Positions 15,659 to 25,091 are shown, counted from the stretch's first letter. The stretch: DNA of 64,000 bases from Shewanella sp. MR-4 (GCF_000014685.1 NC_008321.1:2849001-2913000); one strand, 5' to 3'. Notes: generated by a model not told the origin, from the sequence alone. Numbers and translations are program-made.

Positions 15659-18600
15659 ATGAAACGTATGTTAATCAATGCAACTCAATCAGAAGAGTTG
15701 CGTGTTGCCCTCGTTGACGGGCAACAACTGTACGATCTGGATATTGAAAGTCCTGGTCACGAGCAAAAAAAATCCAACATTTACAAGGGTAAAATCACCC
15801 GCGTAGAACCCTCTTTAGAAGCCGCTTTCGTTGACTATGGTGCCGAGCGCCACGGCTTCTTACCGCTAAAAGAAATCGCCAGAGAGTACTTCCCTAAAGG
15901 TTATTCTTTCCAAGGTCGCCCAAACATCAAAGAAGTGGTCAGTGAAGGACAAGAAGTTATTGTTCAAATTGACAAAGAAGAGCGCGGCAACAAAGGTGCT
16001 GCACTGACGACCTTTATCAGCCTTGCAGGTTCTTACTTAGTCCTGATGCCAAACAACCCTCGTGCTGGCGGTATTTCTCGCCGTATCGAAGGTGATGAGC
16101 GCACCGAATTAAAAGAGGCCATGGCCGATTTAGAAGTGCCCGCAGGTATGGGACTTATCGTGCGTACCGCGGGTGTTGGCAAAGAATCGACTGAACTGAA
16201 GTGGGACTTAAAAGTTCTACAACACCACTGGGCTGCCATTACCGAAGCCGCACAAAGTAAAGCCGCTCCTTTCTTAATTCACCAAGAAAGTAACGTCATT
16301 GTACGTGCAATTCGTGATTATCTGCGCCGTGATGTGGGCGAGATCCTCATCGACCACCCTCGCATTTTTGAAGAAGCCAAGCAGCATATCGCACTGGTAC
16401 GCCCTGATTTCGTCGAGCGCGTAAAACTCTACGAAGCCGAAGTGCCATTGTTCACTCACTTCCAAATCGAGTCGCAAATCGAATCGGCATTCCAACGTGA
16501 AGTGCGCCTGCCATCGGGTGGTTCGATTGTTATCGACCCAACTGAAGCATTAACCTCAATCGATATCAACTCTGCCCGCGCAACGAAGGGCGGCGATATT
16601 GAAGAAACCGCATTAAATACCAACCTTGAAGCCGCCGATGAGATTGCCCGTCAATTGCGTCTGCGAGACTTAGGTGGTCTGGTCGTGATCGACTTTATCG
16701 ATATGACGCCAGTGCGCCATCAACGTGAAGTAGAAAACCGCCTGCGTGATGCCGTGCACCATGACCGTGCCCGCGTACAATTAGGCCGCATTTCTCGCTT
16801 CGGTCTGATGGAAATGTCGCGTCAACGTCTGCGTCCATCCTTAGAAGAATCAGCTGCACATATCTGCCCTCGCTGTCATGGCCAAGGCACGATTCGTAGT
16901 ACCGAATCTTTAGCGCTGTCGATTCTGCGTTTGATGGAAGAAGAAGCCATCAAGGAAAACACCTCACAAATCGAAGCCATCGTGCCTGTCGATGTGGCGG
17001 CCTTCCTGCTGAACGAAAAACGCAAAGCGATTCGTATCACTGAGCAACGCCATGATGTAGAAGTCTATGTGATCCCAGATCCGCACATGATGACTCCTGA
17101 TTATCGCGTTATTCGTCACCGCACTGACGATGAAATCGATGAATCCAGCTACAAGCGCATCGAACAGCCAGAAGCTAAGTTATACGAACCCCGTAAACTG
17201 GAACGCACTGCTGCGCCAGCACCAGCCTTAAAAGGCTTCACCGCACCGCAGAAAGTCGAACAAGCCGCTGCACCTGTTGCCAACAAAGTGGAAGCAACCG
17301 AGCCAGGTTTCTTCAGCAAACTGTTCAGTGCCATTGGCGCCTTCTTCAGCTCAAGCGATAAACCTGCGGCAGAAAAGACCACAGAAACCAAAAAGTCTGA
17401 CAGCCAAACGGCCAATGCGAACCGTCGTAATCGTCGTAATGACACTCGCCGCACTCGCAATAACCAAGATGCTGACAAAGCGAAAGAAGGCACCCGCGAG
17501 CCACGCACTCGCAATGCCAAGAAGTCGGCTGATGCACCTCAGGCTCAAGAGCGCCCAGCTCGTGAAAAAGATGAGAATGCAAAGCGCACTAAACCAGAGC
17601 CTAAGAGTCGTAATCAAGCACCAAAAGAAGTGGTAGCCGAGTCTCAAGACGACACACCAAAGCAAGAAGTGGCCCGTGAGCGTCGTCAGCGCCGTAACAT
17701 GCGTCGTAAAGTACGCATCGATAACGCCAATGAAACGACCGAAGCGCCAATTCAAGAAGAAGTGGTATTAGCCGAAGTGGCCGCCGTTAATGCAGCCAAT
17801 ACTGACGTTGCAACTGAGCCACAAGCTGAGACGAAAGCACCTCGCTCACGTCGCCAGCCACGCAAAGATGCCGCTGTTGCCAATGAGACAGTAGAAGCGA
17901 CTGACGCAGCAAGCCAAGTGGAAGCAAACGCTGAAGTTAGCGCTGAAAAGCCAGTGGTTGAAAACCGTGCTGAGGCCCCAGCTGACGTAACTGAAGTGAA
18001 GACCGAAGCCGAGACCGATGCGGATAACGCAGAACTCAGTGCCGATGCGGATGATAAAGCGAAACGCGAATCTCGCGATGGACAACGTCGTAGTCGCCGT
18101 AGCCCACGTCATTTAAGAGCGGCCGGTCAACGTCGTCGCCGTGATGAAGATGAGCAAGGCGTCTCTGCACCTGCACAATTCGTACCAAACGATGCACTCG
18201 GTGATGCTCAAGACTACCCTGCGCCAACCGCTCAAACTGCAGAAGCAGCTGAGACCACAGAAGCAAAAGCAACTGAAGTTGCCGCTGAACCGACTGTCAC
18301 TTCTCCTGCAGCTGTAGTCGAAACGGCAGATGTCAGTGTGGTTGCTGAAACCAATAAAGCTGTTGAGACTGAAGTTGTTGAGTCAGTAGCTACCGAGCAA
18401 GTGGCCAAGCTTAAAGCTGAAGTTGCAGTAACAGAAGCTCCTGCTGACACTGCGGTAAATAACAAGCCAGAGACGAGCGTTAAGGCTGAAGACGTTGCTG
18501 TTGAGCCAGCTAAAGCGGTAGAAGCGGTTACAGAAGCCATTGTGACCCCAGCTGAAACTCCAGTTGCTCAAGCGAAAACAGAAACTGTCGCAGTTGAAGC

Positions 18601-18940
18601 TGTCGCGCCCGAAGTGGAAAAAGCCGAAGTGAAAGATGCCGTGAAATCAGTGGCCTCAGCTCCAATGGCAAAACCTGCGCCAATCGTTAAACCACAGGCG
18701 AAACCCGTTGTGACTCAAGCTGTCGCAGCCCCTGCAGCTGAAACCGTGGTGAGCAAACCCAAAGCCGCTAGCCGTTTTGGTTCAATGGTGTCATCAGAGA
18801 TGACCAAGCCGACGGTAGAAGTCAGAACACAGGTAGAAGTGCCAAAAGGCCGCGAGTATGACAATACTGCCTCAGCCGAAGTCACTGCGCCTAAGCTGAA
18901 GCAAAGCAATAGCGCCGAATCGGATATGGCTCGTCCATAA
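15659..18940 (+). CDS. rne: Ribonuclease E
   Basis: A 1093-aa endoribonuclease, the scaffold of the RNA degradosome. The start MKRMLINATQSEELRVALVD equals E. coli RNase E. The N-terminal half has the S1 domain (YKGKITRVEPSLEAAFVDYG), catalytic Asp residues in LTSIDINSARATKG and VVIDFIDM, and the zinc-link CPRCHGQG. Near residue 549 GFFSKLFSAIGAFFSSS is a membrane-targeting amphipathic helix. The C-terminal half is disordered and Ala/Glu/Val-rich. It has Arg-rich patches (NRRNRRNDTRR, RERRQRRNMRRK, RRSRRSPRHLR) for RNA and a C-terminal SRFGSMVSSEMTKP segment that may bind a partner such as PNPase. Confidence 0.97.
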   Translation: MKRMLINATQSEELRVALVDGQQLYDLDIESPGHEQKKSNIYKGKITRVEPSLEAAFVDYGAERHGFLPLKEIAREYFPKGYSFQGRPNIKEVVSEGQEVIVQIDKEERGNKGAALTTFISLAGSYLVLMPNNPRAGGISRRIEGDERTELKEAMADLEVPAGMGLIVRTAGVGKESTELKWDLKVLQHHWAAITEAAQSKAAPFLIHQESNVIVRAIRDYLRRDVGEILIDHPRIFEEAKQHIALVRPDFVERVKLYEAEVPLFTHFQIESQIESAFQREVRLPSGGSIVIDPTEALTSIDINSARATKGGDIEETALNTNLEAADEIARQLRLRDLGGLVVIDFIDMTPVRHQREVENRLRDAVHHDRARVQLGRISRFGLMEMSRQRLRPSLEESAAHICPRCHGQGTIRSTESLALSILRLMEEEAIKENTSQIEAIVPVDVAAFLLNEKRKAIRITEQRHDVEVYVIPDPHMMTPDYRVIRHRTDDEIDESSYKRIEQPEAKLYEPRKLERTAAPAPALKGFTAPQKVEQAAAPVANKVEATEPGFFSKLFSAIGAFFSSSDKPAAEKTTETKKSDSQTANANRRNRRNDTRRTRNNQDADKAKEGTREPRTRNAKKSADAPQAQERPAREKDENAKRTKPEPKSRNQAPKEVVAESQDDTPKQEVARERRQRRNMRRKVRIDNANETTEAPIQEEVVLAEVAAVNAANTDVATEPQAETKAPRSRRQPRKDAAVANETVEATDAASQVEANAEVSAEKPVVENRAEAPADVTEVKTEAETDADNAELSADADDKAKRESRDGQRRSRRSPRHLRAAGQRRRRDEDEQGVSAPAQFVPNDALGDAQDYPAPTAQTAEAAETTEAKATEVAAEPTVTSPAAVVETADVSVVAETNKAVETEVVESVATEQVAKLKAEVAVTEAPADTAVNNKPETSVKAEDVAVEPAKAVEAVTEAIVTPAETPVAQAKTETVAVEAVAPEVEKAEVKDAVKSVASAPMAKPAPIVKPQAKPVVTQAVAAPAAETVVSKPKAASRFGSMVSSEMTKPTVEVRTQVEVPKGREYDNTASAEVTAPKLKQSNSAESDMARP

Positions 18941-18956
18941 TCGCCAAGTTGTTGTT

Positions 18957-18986
18957 AAAAAGCCATGCACTTGCATGGCTTTTTTA
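18957..18986 (+). terminator. Terminator of rne
   Basis: Stem AGCCATGCA / TGCATGGCT with a tiny loop, preceded by A5 and followed by T6, about 17 bp after the stop codon. Confidence 0.9.
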
Positions 18987-19084
18987 TTTTCAGCAAATTA
19001 AGCCATATTTAAGGTTTAGCTGAATAGGCTTTTTTGTTAGTATTCGCGGCTATTTTGCCAACACAAATGATTAACAGAGGTTTC

Positions 19085-20644
19085 ATGTTCGATCTCTTTC
19101 GCCACAAAACATCTAGTCACAAAGCCGATATCCTCTCGGGTCTGACGGTCGCACTTGCACTTATTCCAGAAGCGGTAGCCTTTGCCTTTGTCGCCAATGT
19201 CGAACCTATGGTCGGCCTCTATGCCGCCTTTATAATGGGATTAGTTACCGCACTGATTGGCGGACGCCCAGGCATGATTTCTGGCGCGACGGGAGCGATG
19301 GCCGTAGTGATGGTGTCATTGGTAGTTGAACATGGCGTGCAATACTTATTTGCCGCTGTGGTGCTGGCAGGATTAATCCAAATCAGCGCTGGGGTCTTTA
19401 AACTGGGGAAGTTTATCCGCATTGTCCCCTATCCTGTGATGATAGGTTTTGTGAACGGCCTCGCCATTGTGATTTTCTTGGCTCAGCTCGGGCAATTTAA
19501 AGTCAAAAATGCCGCAGGGGAATTAGTCTGGCTACCGCAAGAGCCTTTGATGCTAACGCTAGGGCTAGTCGCACTGACTATGGCGATTATTTACTTTCTC
19601 CCCAAACTGACTACAGCTGTGCCCTCATCGTTAGTTGCGATTCTAAGCGTGACCGCCATCGTGGTCGGTTTTGACTTAGACACCCGAAATGTGTTGGATT
19701 TTCTTAAAACCATGAGTGGCGATGAGCATGCGACCATCGCAGGTTCACTTCCAAGCTTTGCGATCCCACAGGTGCCGTTTAACCTTGAGACGCTCTATAT
19801 TATTCTACCCTATTCCTTTATTTTAGCCGCCGTCGGATTAATCGAATCCCTGTTAACCTTAACGGTTATCGATGAGATGACCAATACCCGCGGACGTAGC
19901 AATAAAGAATGTATAGGCCAAGGCGTGGGTAACATCACCAGCGGCTTTTTTGGAGCCATGGGCGGCTGCGCTATGATTGGTCAATCGATGATTAACATTA
20001 ACTCAGGTGGACGTGGCAGATTATCCGGTATTACAGCGGCTATCGGTTTACTGACCTTTATCCTGTTTGGTGCATCTTTTATCGAAATTATTCCGCTTGC
20101 CGCTTTGGTTGGCGTGATGTTTATCGTGGTGCTCGGCACATTCGAATGGGCAAGCTTTAAGTTTATGGGCAAAGTGCCGAAACATGATGCTTTTGTCATT
20201 GTGCTCGTCACCACTGTGACCGTCTTTACCGATCTCGCCTTTGCCGTCTTTGTCGGTGTCGTGGTATCGGCGCTTGTGTTTGCATGGCAACATGCCAAAC
20301 ACATCAGCGTAAAAGTAACCTCAAATAGCCTTGGCTGGAAAGTCTATGAGCTGAACGGCCCACTCTTTTTTGGCTCAGTGGCCAGCTTCCTCGAACTCTT
20401 CGATGCCTCGCAGGATCCGCAGGATGTAGTGATCGATTTTAAGCATTCTCGCGTAGCCGATCACTCGGCGCTAGAAGCTATAGATACGCTTGCCGAACGT
20501 TATGTCGCACTAGGGAAAAAGCTGCATTTAGTGCATTTAAGTGCCGATTGTAAAGCCTTACTTCACAAAGCAGGCGATTTGGTTGAGGTCAATCTGCTTG
20601 ACGATCCCCACTATAAAGTTGCGGACGATAAGCTCGACTCATAG
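19085..20644 (+). CDS. SulP-family anion transporter with STAS domain
   Basis: A 519-aa inner-membrane transporter of the SulP/SLC26 family. After a short cytoplasmic start come GLTVALALIPEAVAFAFVANVEPMVGLYAAF and about a dozen hydrophobic helices, then a C-terminal STAS domain (about residue 420 on; VVIDFKHSRVADHSALEAID). The ATG at 19085 follows an AGAGG ribosome site. Members carry sulfate, bicarbonate, or dicarboxylates; nothing here identifies the substrate. It is a single-gene unit. Confidence 0.88.
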   Translation: MFDLFRHKTSSHKADILSGLTVALALIPEAVAFAFVANVEPMVGLYAAFIMGLVTALIGGRPGMISGATGAMAVVMVSLVVEHGVQYLFAAVVLAGLIQISAGVFKLGKFIRIVPYPVMIGFVNGLAIVIFLAQLGQFKVKNAAGELVWLPQEPLMLTLGLVALTMAIIYFLPKLTTAVPSSLVAILSVTAIVVGFDLDTRNVLDFLKTMSGDEHATIAGSLPSFAIPQVPFNLETLYIILPYSFILAAVGLIESLLTLTVIDEMTNTRGRSNKECIGQGVGNITSGFFGAMGGCAMIGQSMININSGGRGRLSGITAAIGLLTFILFGASFIEIIPLAALVGVMFIVVLGTFEWASFKFMGKVPKHDAFVIVLVTTVTVFTDLAFAVFVGVVVSALVFAWQHAKHISVKVTSNSLGWKVYELNGPLFFGSVASFLELFDASQDPQDVVIDFKHSRVADHSALEAIDTLAERYVALGKKLHLVHLSADCKALLHKAGDLVEVNLLDDPHYKVADDKLDS

Positions 20645-20672
20645 ATGAGCACTTTATCATTCCACAATAACC

Positions 20673-20721
20673 ACTCACCCACGGTCTGAAGGCTAACTTC
20701 GCAGAAAGATCGTGGGTGAGT
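20673..20721 (+). terminator. Long hairpin after the SulP gene
   Basis: ACTCACCCACG (20673-20683) is the perfect reverse complement of CGTGGGTGAGT (20711-20721). The 27-nt loop contains an inner GAAG-GCTAA-CTTC hairpin. No clear T run follows. It sits 29 bp after the stop codon, so termination or 3'-end protection is likely. Confidence 0.5.
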
Positions 20722-20822
20722 TGTTACACTTAAAACAGAATCTGATGTGTATCGACACCTGATAGCTTAACGTTCACACAAAAACCTATGCTAGGTAAGG
20801 ATGAGCTAAACTGAGAAAGTAA

Positions 20823-20982
20823 GATATTGAGATATTGAGATATTGAGATGTTGAGATGTTGAGATGTTGAGATGTTGAGATGTTGAGATGTTGAGATGTT
20901 GAGATGTTGAGATGTTGAGATGTTGAGATGTTGAGATGTTGAGATGTTGAGATGTTGAGATGTTGAGATGTTGAGATGTTGA
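20823..20982. repeat. Tandem octamer array, 20 units
   Basis: There are twenty perfect, uninterrupted 8-bp units: three GATATTGA (20823-20846), then seventeen GATGTTGA (20847-20982). The array lies in the 481-bp gap between the convergent SulP and cold-shock genes. The period is not a multiple of three, though 24 bp (three units) keeps frame, so a chance open frame runs through it on the minus strand. I see no start signal or family match and do not call it a gene. Such arrays mutate by slipped-strand mispairing. Confidence 0.95.
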
Positions 20983-21056
20983 GAAAGAATACAGTCTAAT
21001 CAACACTCTAGCATACAAAGCTATAACGTAGAAAAATTAAAAGCGACACAAATAAA

Positions 21057-21084
21057 AAGAGCCATGGAATAAACCACAGCTCTT
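21057..21084 (-). terminator. Terminator of the cold-shock gene
   Basis: On the minus strand AAGAGC..TGG - tttatt - CCA..GCTCTT is followed by TTTATTT, about 45 bp beyond the stop codon at 21126. Confidence 0.75.
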
Positions 21085-21125
21085 AAATCCATTGCTATCA
21101 GCGCTTAGGCTAACAGCACTGAAAA

Positions 21126-21335
21126 TTAACCGATTACGGTTACGTTTTCAGCTTGAGGACCTTTTTGACCTTGAGTCACAGTGAAAGACACTTTTTGACC
21201 TTCGTCAAGAGTTTTGAAACCGTCAGAGTTGATTGCACGGAAGTGAACGAATACGTCTGGACCAGATTCTTGCTCGATGAAACCAAAACCTTTGTCAGAG
21301 TTGAACCACTTAACTACACCAGTAACTTGAGACAT
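21126..21335 (-). CDS. CspA-family cold-shock protein
   Basis: A 69-aa single cold-shock domain, an RNA/ssDNA chaperone that melts mRNA structure. RNP1 is KGFGFIEQ and RNP2 is VFVHF, with the usual GVVKWFNSDKGFG start. The long gap upstream (about 306 bp to rlmA) would fit the long structured leader of this gene class, but I see no convincing cold box. Length and sequence fit CspA/CspE-like proteins rather than the longer CspD. Confidence 0.93.
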   Translation of the reverse strand: MSQVTGVVKWFNSDKGFGFIEQESGPDVFVHFRAINSDGFKTLDEGQKVSFTVTQGQKGPQAENVTVIG

Positions 21336-21641
21336 GATATAAATCCTGTAAATAAAAAATTAAAGCCTTAACGGCGGTGGAGCTGGAAAATGCCGGTATT
21401 ACTTATGTTTACAGGACGAACTGGTCGTATTGAACACATAAATATAAGCCCAACCTTCAAGCTAGTAAAACTATAAACCATTCTAAAGATAAGTCAACAC
21501 ACTGCGACACTTTGAAAAATTTATTTAAACCAAGCCAGTTTAAGGTTTTGCTACCGGCTCGCAGAACAGCATGTTCTTACGGCTTAAGCATCGACAGTTA
21601 AGCATTTTAAATACTTTATTTCAATAGCTTAAAATCAATCT
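21336..21641. other. Gap between rlmA and the cold-shock gene
   Basis: 306 bp without a gene. It must contain the cold-shock gene's promoter and leader on the minus strand and the end of the rlmA transcript. It is AT-rich, and I find no strong hairpin with a T run and no recognisable operator. Confidence 0.5.
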
Positions 21642-22457
21642 CTAGACTGAAATGCGATGTACTTCAATCTGAAAATCTAATTCGCAGCTTAACCCACTTC
21701 GAGCAAATGCTTGCTTTTGTTCCGCAGAAAACTTCCAAGCATAGGGAGTCATTTCAAGAAAATGGCTAATATCTTCGCTGATATTTAGCTCAAGTTGTGA
21801 CCTTAGCCGCTCTTGATGTAAGCAGTCGAAGCCTGCTATCTTTGCATCTGACACTGGATGTAATCTAGGTTCAGCATAAATTTGCTGTTTCAACGCAAAA
21901 TGATGTAAAGGCCCAGGTGACACAGTGATCAGTATCCCGCCAGTCGCCATGATCCGCTGTAATTCTTCCACCTTTGATGGGGCATAAATGCGAATCGCTA
22001 AATCGATGCTGTTGGCTGGAATTGGCATTTCGTAGGCACTCGCCACACAAAAGCTTAAGCCAGGATAACGTTTGGCGGCATATTTTATTGCCGATTTAGA
22101 GATATCAACACCTTGTAATAGGCAAGGATGACCAGCTGCCAGAGTATCGTATAGACGATGGCTGTAATACCCCTCACCACAGCCGATATCTAGGATCCGC
22201 TGCGCCTCGCTGGCATACTCAAGTGCCAACGCATTCACTCTGTCACTTAAACTTTGATAGTAACCCGCATTTAAAAACTCCCTGCGAGCCAACATCATCT
22301 GCTGATTATCACCGGGATCTTTGGAATTTTTCTTCTGCACGGGGAGCAGATTCACATAACCTTCTTTGGCCATGTCGAACTTGTGTGCCTGCGGGCATCC
22401 CCAAGTTCGTTCAATCAAGGTGAGCGGCAAAGCACACAAAGGACATATATATTGCAT
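21642..22457 (-). CDS. rlmA: 23S rRNA (guanine(745)-N(1))-methyltransferase
   Basis: A 271-aa SAM-dependent methyltransferase acting on G745 of 23S rRNA. The N-terminal zinc finger is CPLCALPLTL with GCPQAHKFD (Cys-X2-Cys, then Cys-X3-His). The SAM motif I is ILDIGCGEGYYSHRL, with VDISKSAIKYAAKRYP after it. The DMAKEGYVNLLPVQ stretch is diagnostic of RlmA. It lies 32 bp downstream of an unknown gene with which it probably forms an operon. Confidence 0.92.
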   Translation of the reverse strand: MQYICPLCALPLTLIERTWGCPQAHKFDMAKEGYVNLLPVQKKNSKDPGDNQQMMLARREFLNAGYYQSLSDRVNALALEYASEAQRILDIGCGEGYYSHRLYDTLAAGHPCLLQGVDISKSAIKYAAKRYPGLSFCVASAYEMPIPANSIDLAIRIYAPSKVEELQRIMATGGILITVSPGPLHHFALKQQIYAEPRLHPVSDAKIAGFDCLHQERLRSQLELNISEDISHFLEMTPYAWKFSAEQKQAFARSGLSCELDFQIEVHRISV

Positions 22458-22489
22458 TGGTTAACTCTTAAATGTTTGGAATGGCTAGC

Positions 22490-23296
22490 TTATGCCTCAT
22501 CTTCCATTAGTCGCTCCACCATTTGCAGTAATTCAGGGGAGGCGAGTAGCTCAAAACATTCGAGCTTCCTTAAGGCTTTATCAATATTCAAACCGTCATT
22601 GGCGGCGCGACTAAAGTTTGGTCGCTCGAACATATGGGTATAAGTGCGGAACAGCCATTGTCGTTTTTGTTGCAGCAAGGGATCGAGTCGCACCGCCTCT
22701 TCGGCTAAACTGGCATGGCAGAGTCCTACTTCCCCCCGCAAAAACGCTTGCAGCTCAAGCCGGACTTGCTCGATCTCAGTCAAGCATACAGCAAGGGATT
22801 CGGCAGTGGCATTATAGTCATATTCCCGCGCTAAAATCGCTTTAGCCATCATTAGCACTTTGGGCTCGTGTAAACTCCGAACATCGGATTCGAGTGTGAC
22901 TAACTCAAACTTAGACGCAGATTGTAGTGACAAAGCGACTCCGTCCGGCACATCCACTTTAATGGATATCCCTGTCCGCAGCTCTTGGGCACAAAATTTA
23001 GGTGCAGTCCCCAGACGAGGATAAAGCCGAACGCCCTGCCCCAGTTGCCGTAAACTAGATGTGGTAAAGCTTGCGGCATCAACCACAACTGCATTGAGCT
23101 TAAGTCCCAAAATAGGCTGGAAGCGGACGGCAATTTGCGGCTGTGGTGTTTCTGACACTACAATCAACTCGAGCAATGGTCCCCCCATCGCCTCAAGCAC
23201 GATGAAATCGCTAATATTGCTGGGCAAGGTTAAAGTCAGCGTCGAGGCCTGCCCGACATCGAGTACCATAGGTTCATTAAGATATTGATGATGCAT
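22490..23296 (-). CDS. Hypothetical protein, unrecognised family
   Basis: A 268-aa soluble protein I do not recognise. The first 120 residues are beta-rich and hydrophobic-alternating (VLDVGQASTLTLTLPS, LIVVSETPQPQIAVRF). The rest is mainly helical and ends in a charged segment (MVERLMEDEA). No signal peptide, membrane helix or catalytic motif is visible. It sits just ahead of rlmA in the same direction and divergent from sbcB. A two-part beta plus helical build suggests a binding or regulatory protein, but this is only inference. Confidence 0.6.
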   Translation of the reverse strand: MHHQYLNEPMVLDVGQASTLTLTLPSNISDFIVLEAMGGPLLELIVVSETPQPQIAVRFQPILGLKLNAVVVDAASFTTSSLRQLGQGVRLYPRLGTAPKFCAQELRTGISIKVDVPDGVALSLQSASKFELVTLESDVRSLHEPKVLMMAKAILAREYDYNATAESLAVCLTEIEQVRLELQAFLRGEVGLCHASLAEEAVRLDPLLQQKRQWLFRTYTHMFERPNFSRAANDGLNIDKALRKLECFELLASPELLQMVERLMEDEA

Positions 23297-23471
23297 ATGA
23301 CTGATTCCCTGTTCAAGGGGGAATTGTAACTGTCAACCGAGGTAAAGATCACCTCTTAAGCGCTTATCTTTTCAATATAATTTTTCAATCTCGGTTTTTG
23401 CTAATGAATATTGCGGTGAGTTTAAGTGTTAAGATGCTATCATTCGATAAAACCGTCATTTGATTGAAATT

Positions 23472-24884
23472 ATGTATACAGCATCTCAGCCAAGTATTTT
23501 TTGGCACGATTATGAAACCTTCGGAGCCACTCCAGCCAAGGACAGACCGGCCCAGTTTGCCGGGATCCGCACAGACTTAGATCTCAATATCATTAGTGAA
23601 CCCGAGACCTTTTACTGCAAACAATCAACGGATTATCTCCCCTCGCCCGAAGCCATTTTAATCACAGGGATCACACCACAATTAGCCAACTTAAAGGGGT
23701 TGCCTGAAACCGAGTTTATGGGGCGCATCCATGCACTCTTCAGCCAACCGAATACCTGTGTCGCAGGCTATAACTCCCTACGCTTTGACGATGAAGTCAC
23801 CCGTTATGGATTCTACCGTAACTTTATCGATCCCTATGCCCGCGAATGGCAAAATGGCAATACACGCTGGGATATCATTGATTTAGTGAGAGCTTGCTAT
23901 GCGTTTAGACCAGATGGGATTCATTGGCCATTAAAGGAAGATGGCTCGCCCAGTTTTAAGTTAGAGCACCTGACGCAAGCCAATGGTTTAAGCCATGAAA
24001 AAGCCCACGATGCCATGTCCGATGTGTACGCCACCATCGCCATGGCCAAATTAATTAAAGAAAAGCAACCCAAGTTATATCAATACTATTTTGAGCTGCG
24101 CCGTAAGCAGGCCGTGAGTGCACAAATCGATGTATTGAATATGCAACCGCTTGCCCATGTGAGTTCCAAAATCAGTGCGCTGCAGGGGTGTACGACGCTG
24201 ATAGCCCCCGTAACCCACCATCCAAGCAACAAAAACGCCATTATTTGCGTTAACTTAGCGATGGATTTAAGCCCGCTGTTTGAGCTGGATGTTGAGCAAA
24301 TAAAGACTCGCATGTATACGCCAAGAGCCGAGCTTGCCGAAGATGAGTTACCTATACCGGTCAAACAAGTTCATCTTAACAAATGTCCTTTTATCACCTC
24401 AGCCAAGATTTTGGATGATGCCCAGGCAGAAAGACTCAATATCGATAAAGCCTTTGCCAGAGAGCAATACAAACGCTTAAAAGCTCACCCAGAATTGCGG
24501 GAAAAACTGGCGCAACTCTTTGAGCATGAAGGCGAAGTGACAACCACTGATCCTGACTTGATGCTGTATTCGGGTGGTTTTTTCAGCCCCGCCGATAAAG
24601 CCAAGATGGAGATCATTCGCCATACCTTGCCACAAAATTTAGCAGCGCTGGATCTGCAATTTGATGATGGGCGCATTCCCGAGATGCTGTTTCGCTATCG
24701 GGCACGTAACTACCCAGAACTGCTGAATGATCAAGAAGCCCAGCGTTGGCGCATCTTCTGCCAGCAACGTTTGAGCGATCAGGATTATTTACTCAAGCTT
24801 GAAAATCTGCTGCAAGATACCGAGGCCGATGAGTACAAACAAAAGTTACTCGCAGCCCTATGTCACTATCTACGCGGGCTCTAA
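23472..24884 (+). CDS. sbcB: Exodeoxyribonuclease I
   Basis: ExoI (470 aa) digests single-stranded DNA 3' to 5' in recombination and mismatch repair. The DEDDh catalytic residues are in IFWHDYETFG (Asp13, Glu15), in GYNSLRFDDEVTRYGFYRNF (near 100) and in HDAMSDVYATIAMAK. SH3-like and C-terminal helical domains follow, and the length is right for the family. The ATG at 23472 is preferred to a TTG at 23460. sbcC, its partner in suppressing recombination defects, lies at the far end of the window. Confidence 0.95.
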   Translation: MYTASQPSIFWHDYETFGATPAKDRPAQFAGIRTDLDLNIISEPETFYCKQSTDYLPSPEAILITGITPQLANLKGLPETEFMGRIHALFSQPNTCVAGYNSLRFDDEVTRYGFYRNFIDPYAREWQNGNTRWDIIDLVRACYAFRPDGIHWPLKEDGSPSFKLEHLTQANGLSHEKAHDAMSDVYATIAMAKLIKEKQPKLYQYYFELRRKQAVSAQIDVLNMQPLAHVSSKISALQGCTTLIAPVTHHPSNKNAIICVNLAMDLSPLFELDVEQIKTRMYTPRAELAEDELPIPVKQVHLNKCPFITSAKILDDAQAERLNIDKAFAREQYKRLKAHPELREKLAQLFEHEGEVTTTDPDLMLYSGGFFSPADKAKMEIIRHTLPQNLAALDLQFDDGRIPEMLFRYRARNYPELLNDQEAQRWRIFCQQRLSDQDYLLKLENLLQDTEADEYKQKLLAALCHYLRGL

Positions 24885-24948
24885 AGCGACGCGAACGCTA
24901 AAACATCGATAGTGAACCGATAAGCAGATAGCTAAATAAGACCGTTAG

Positions 24949-24999
24949 TTAACGCCAGACAGTGATAACGACTTTCAGATGTAACCTATCTGGCGTTAA
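24949..24999. repeat. Inverted repeat between sbcB and cdd
   Basis: TTAACGCCAGA (24949-24959) and TCTGGCGTTAA (24989-24999) are perfect reverse complements with a 29-nt spacer, about 65 bp after sbcB and 93 bp before cdd. No T run follows. It could be a 3'-end hairpin for sbcB or a site for looping regulators of cdd. Confidence 0.5.
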
Positions 25000-25091
25000 A
25001 TTGAGGTGTAAACGCGAACTAACTCGCATTTATACCGTAACAAAATTACTAGAATGTTCTTCCATGAACTTAACAAACAAGGAGTCGGGAA

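Noticed and set aside
17149..18571. Several long minus-strand frames within rne
   Set aside because: They arise from the repetitive Ala/Glu codon pattern of the RNase E tail and encode no recognisable protein; the plus-strand frame matches RNase E throughout.
20806..21018. A 70-residue coding frame through the octamer array on the minus strand
   Set aside because: The frame exists only because three 8-bp units keep reading frame and make an LNISTSQH repeat. No ribosome site, no family, and its sequence is fully explained by the repeat.
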